Shown here: piece by piece, positions 6,734-8,488 of the stretch
Numbering within the stretch: the stretch's first letter is position 1
Layout of the letters: each line of letters opens with the position of its first letter
Source of the DNA: Candidatus Aegiribacteria sp.
GTDB lineage: Bacteria > Fermentibacterota > Fermentibacteria > Fermentibacterales > JCC-6
Direction: 5' to 3'
DNA length: 8,488 nucleotides
Assembly: GCA_030642525.1 (NCBI GenBank)
Contig: DAOWNO010000071.1
Coordinates: 1 to 8,488, forward strand
Made by a program: the position numbers and the translations under genes
Notes under the pieces: generated by a model
The model's input: the letters and a program-made list of their open reading frames with translations, nothing else
Told to the model about the DNA's origin: nothing
The model's database searches: none

Positions 6734-8488
6734 CTATTTAAGGAGTATGAACCTTCCGGTACTGACATTTCCACCAGCCTGAAGCCTGACCATGTAAACG
6801 CCTGCAGCCATATCTGCAGCGTTAACATTGACAGAGTAGTCACCTGCGGTGAGTTCAGTATTCAGAATAGTATCTACAAGCCTTCCCGTAACGTCATAGA
6901 TGGACAGAACAGCCATGCATGGCTCACTGAGGCTGAAGTTCACTTTTCCGGTACTCAAAAGCGGATTCGGAGAAACTGCGATTCCGGATTCGATCAGAGG
7001 AACAGTTCCTTCGATACCCAGTCCGGGACCCCAGATGGATTCCCGGTAATACGCGTCAAGCAGAAGATCGGCATTCATCCTGAGCCCATCAAGACCCAGA
7101 CCGACAACCCATCCGCCGACTATGTGAAGCGAATCTCCATCATTGAGACTGACCGGACCGAGAGACGTGAGATACCTGTAGTCGAAAACAGGATAATCTA
7201 TCGATATCGGGTTGTCGAAAACGAATGGGAAAGGCCCGGGGTTCTGAGGAATTATAAGTTCAGGCGCATTGGGGTTGCCGGACCAGTCGGACATGTACGC
7301 TGGTCCGCTGTACTGGCCGTTTACATCGGGGTTGTGACCCCACATGAAGTCGTATTTTTCAGGATCGGTAACAGGATCAGATTCCCAGTTCCACCACGTA
7401 TGACTTATAGGAATGGGATACCCGTATACATCTATAGGTCTTTCTATGGATTTATCAGCCTTTACTACCCAGAAGTCGAGCAGACGCCAGCCTATGAAAC
7501 CGTTGCACATCGGTGAGATGAAGGGTTCTCCGGAGTCGTCACTGTAACTGCCCGGATCATCACTGTCCCACATGTAGCTGAGATTGCGCGGAACTACAAG
7601 GAAAGTTGTATCTCCGACAATATGTTCCAGATGGTAGTACGGCATGCCTTCGGAGAAGAGAGTAACACCGGATACGGGATCCTGCCGGTAAAGAGTATCA
7701 GTACCGACAACCTTCGCAAGAATGGTGAAATGATCGCTGACACCGTTCTGATCTACATCGTTATCAGGTATGCCGTCCACGCCCAGGTAATTGTAATGAT
7801 AGAAGATATTTTCAGGATCGCTCGGAGCAAGCGGGTTTTCAGGATTCTGCTGGTATGTATAGATATCCTGAGTACTCGCGTTCACTGATCCGTCAAAAAC
7901 ATACTCGAAAGTCGCATCAGGATCATTGCACCAGATGGCGTGCCCGTCGTAGTAGACAAGATCATCAAGGTAGCATTCCGAAAGGTCAGCGGTAGCTACA
8001 TCACAGTCACCCCTGATTGCAATTAGAAGAGCATCGAGAGGAACACCCGGATTGCCGTAAGCGCTTTGGTGAGTGACGATCATATTCATTACCATGAAGT
8101 TGTTGAAACCAGGTGTATCCCAGGTATAATTCTCGACCCAGAAACCAATGCCGTAAGGGTTGTTATTATATTCCGTATCCCAGTCGTCCATTCCATACTG
8201 CGACTGCTCGGGAGCGACAGTACCCGGAAGGAGATACTCCATAGGATACCCATCGCTGGGTCGCAGTTCCCAGTTTCCATAATCTGAGCAGCTCGCCCAT
8301 TTATCTGTTACGCCACCTGGAGTGATGTCACCATAGCACGCTGACCATGCATCGCCGCACCACAGGTAATAGTTGTCAGTACCCGATGGCCACTCCATCG
8401 ATGGATAGCTTGACAATGGATCACCCCACATACCTACATTGCAAAGTGCGGAATTCAGGTTTCCTATAGAGTGGATTGCCCATACAAC
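6734..8488 (-). CDS. Secreted protein with T9SS type A / FlgD-like C-terminal tail (N-terminus outside window)
   Basis: The frame is open from the right edge of the window to TAG at 6734-6736, 584 residues without a start. An internal ATG at 8429-8431 exists, but the 19 codons before it (VVWAIHSIGNLNSALCNVG) read as coding and continue beyond the edge, so the protein is longer and its signal peptide is not visible. The sequence is rich in W, Y, D, N and P, as in large extracellular beta-rich proteins. DGIPDNDVDQNG, about residues 238-249 of the visible part, resembles an Asp-rich calcium-binding loop. The final 80 residues form the sorting tail: VSPNPLLSTG, SIYDVTGRLVDTIL, AAGVYMVRL and the end STGRFILLK, clearly related to the tail of the secreted protein at 586-2415. 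The N-terminal motif SIGNLNSALCNVGMWGDP followed by YYLWCGDAW resembles unnamed secreted proteins of candidate phyla. No enzymatic motif is recognised. Its message probably ends at the hairpin about 37 bases downstream. Confidence 0.88.
   Translation of the reverse strand, partial: VVWAIHSIGNLNSALCNVGMWGDPLSSYPSMEWPSGTDNYYLWCGDAWSACYGDITPGGVTDKWASCSDYGNWELRPSDGYPMEYLLPGTVAPEQSQYGMDDWDTEYNNNPYGIGFWVENYTWDTPGFNNFMVMNMIVTHQSAYGNPGVPLDALLIAIRGDCDVATADLSECYLDDLVYYDGHAIWCNDPDATFEYVFDGSVNASTQDIYTYQQNPENPLAPSDPENIFYHYNYLGVDGIPDNDVDQNGVSDHFTILAKVVGTDTLYRQDPVSGVTLFSEGMPYYHLEHIVGDTTFLVVPRNLSYMWDSDDPGSYSDDSGEPFISPMCNGFIGWRLLDFWVVKADKSIERPIDVYGYPIPISHTWWNWESDPVTDPEKYDFMWGHNPDVNGQYSGPAYMSDWSGNPNAPELIIPQNPGPFPFVFDNPISIDYPVFDYRYLTSLGPVSLNDGDSLHIVGGWVVGLGLDGLRMNADLLLDAYYRESIWGPGLGIEGTVPLIESGIAVSPNPLLSTGKVNFSLSEPCMAVLSIYDVTGRLVDTILNTELTAGDYSVNVNAADMAAGVYMVRLQAGGNVSTGRFILLK

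Noticed and set aside
6607..6843. 78-codon minus-strand frame spanning the terminator
   Set aside because: It runs through the hairpin and out of phase over the end of the secreted protein gene, with no ribosome-binding site or recognisable motif.
6659..7516. 285-codon open frame on the plus strand
   Set aside because: It begins at the edge of the hairpin terminator and runs antisense to the right-hand secreted protein, with no recognisable motif.

Overview
The window looks like a piece of an uncultured Gram-negative-type bacterium of moderate GC. Three observations point that way. Two secreted proteins end in a Por-secretion (T9SS type A)/FlgD-Ig-like C-terminal tail with the pattern PNP...YD..GR.VD..........G.Y...........G.F.L. 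There is a very large membrane hybrid histidine kinase. The moderate GC coding style also fits. Such tails are common in Bacteroidota and in candidate phyla such as Fermentibacterota, WOR-3, Cloacimonadota and Eisenbacteria. I favour one of those candidate phyla over classic Bacteroidota, but this rests on overall style and not on any marker gene.

Layout, left to right. Bases 1-131 (+) are the last 42 codons of an IS630-family transposase. The element probably ends at the CTAG at 144-147. Bases 153-279 are bounded by a 12-bp near-perfect inverted repeat and could be a small MITE-like element or another transposon end. All confidently coding DNA to the right is on the minus strand. At 295-552 is a small ORF with CxxCxGxG (DnaJ-type zinc finger) motifs, two intact and two degenerate. 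At 586-2415 is a 609-aa secreted beta-helix-like protein with a sorting tail. An intergenic stretch (2416-2595) holds three TAAC/GTTA repeats phased at exactly 10 bp. At 2596-6489 (or 6504) is a hybrid sensor kinase of about 1,300 aa: dCache-HAMP-GAF-PAS-GAF-HisKA-HATPase-REC. It has its own plausible sigma70-type promoter. A strong hairpin terminator and a second dyad symmetry (6663-6729) separate it from the last gene. From 6734 to the right edge runs a second secreted protein with a sorting tail, cut at its N-terminus by the window end.

How the parts relate. In transcription order the secreted protein at the right is read first and its transcript probably ends at the hairpin near 6670-6700. 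The kinase is then transcribed from its own promoter, followed by the beta-helix protein and the small zinc-finger ORF, which lie close enough (33 bp) to share a transcript. The kinase has a phosphorylatable histidine and a C-terminal receiver but no DNA-binding output and no partner regulator in the window. It therefore reads as an orphan sensor placed between two exported surface or extracellular proteins. A regulatory link between them is only inference. No RNA gene or CRISPR array was seen, and no gene-free stretch exceeds about 300 bases.
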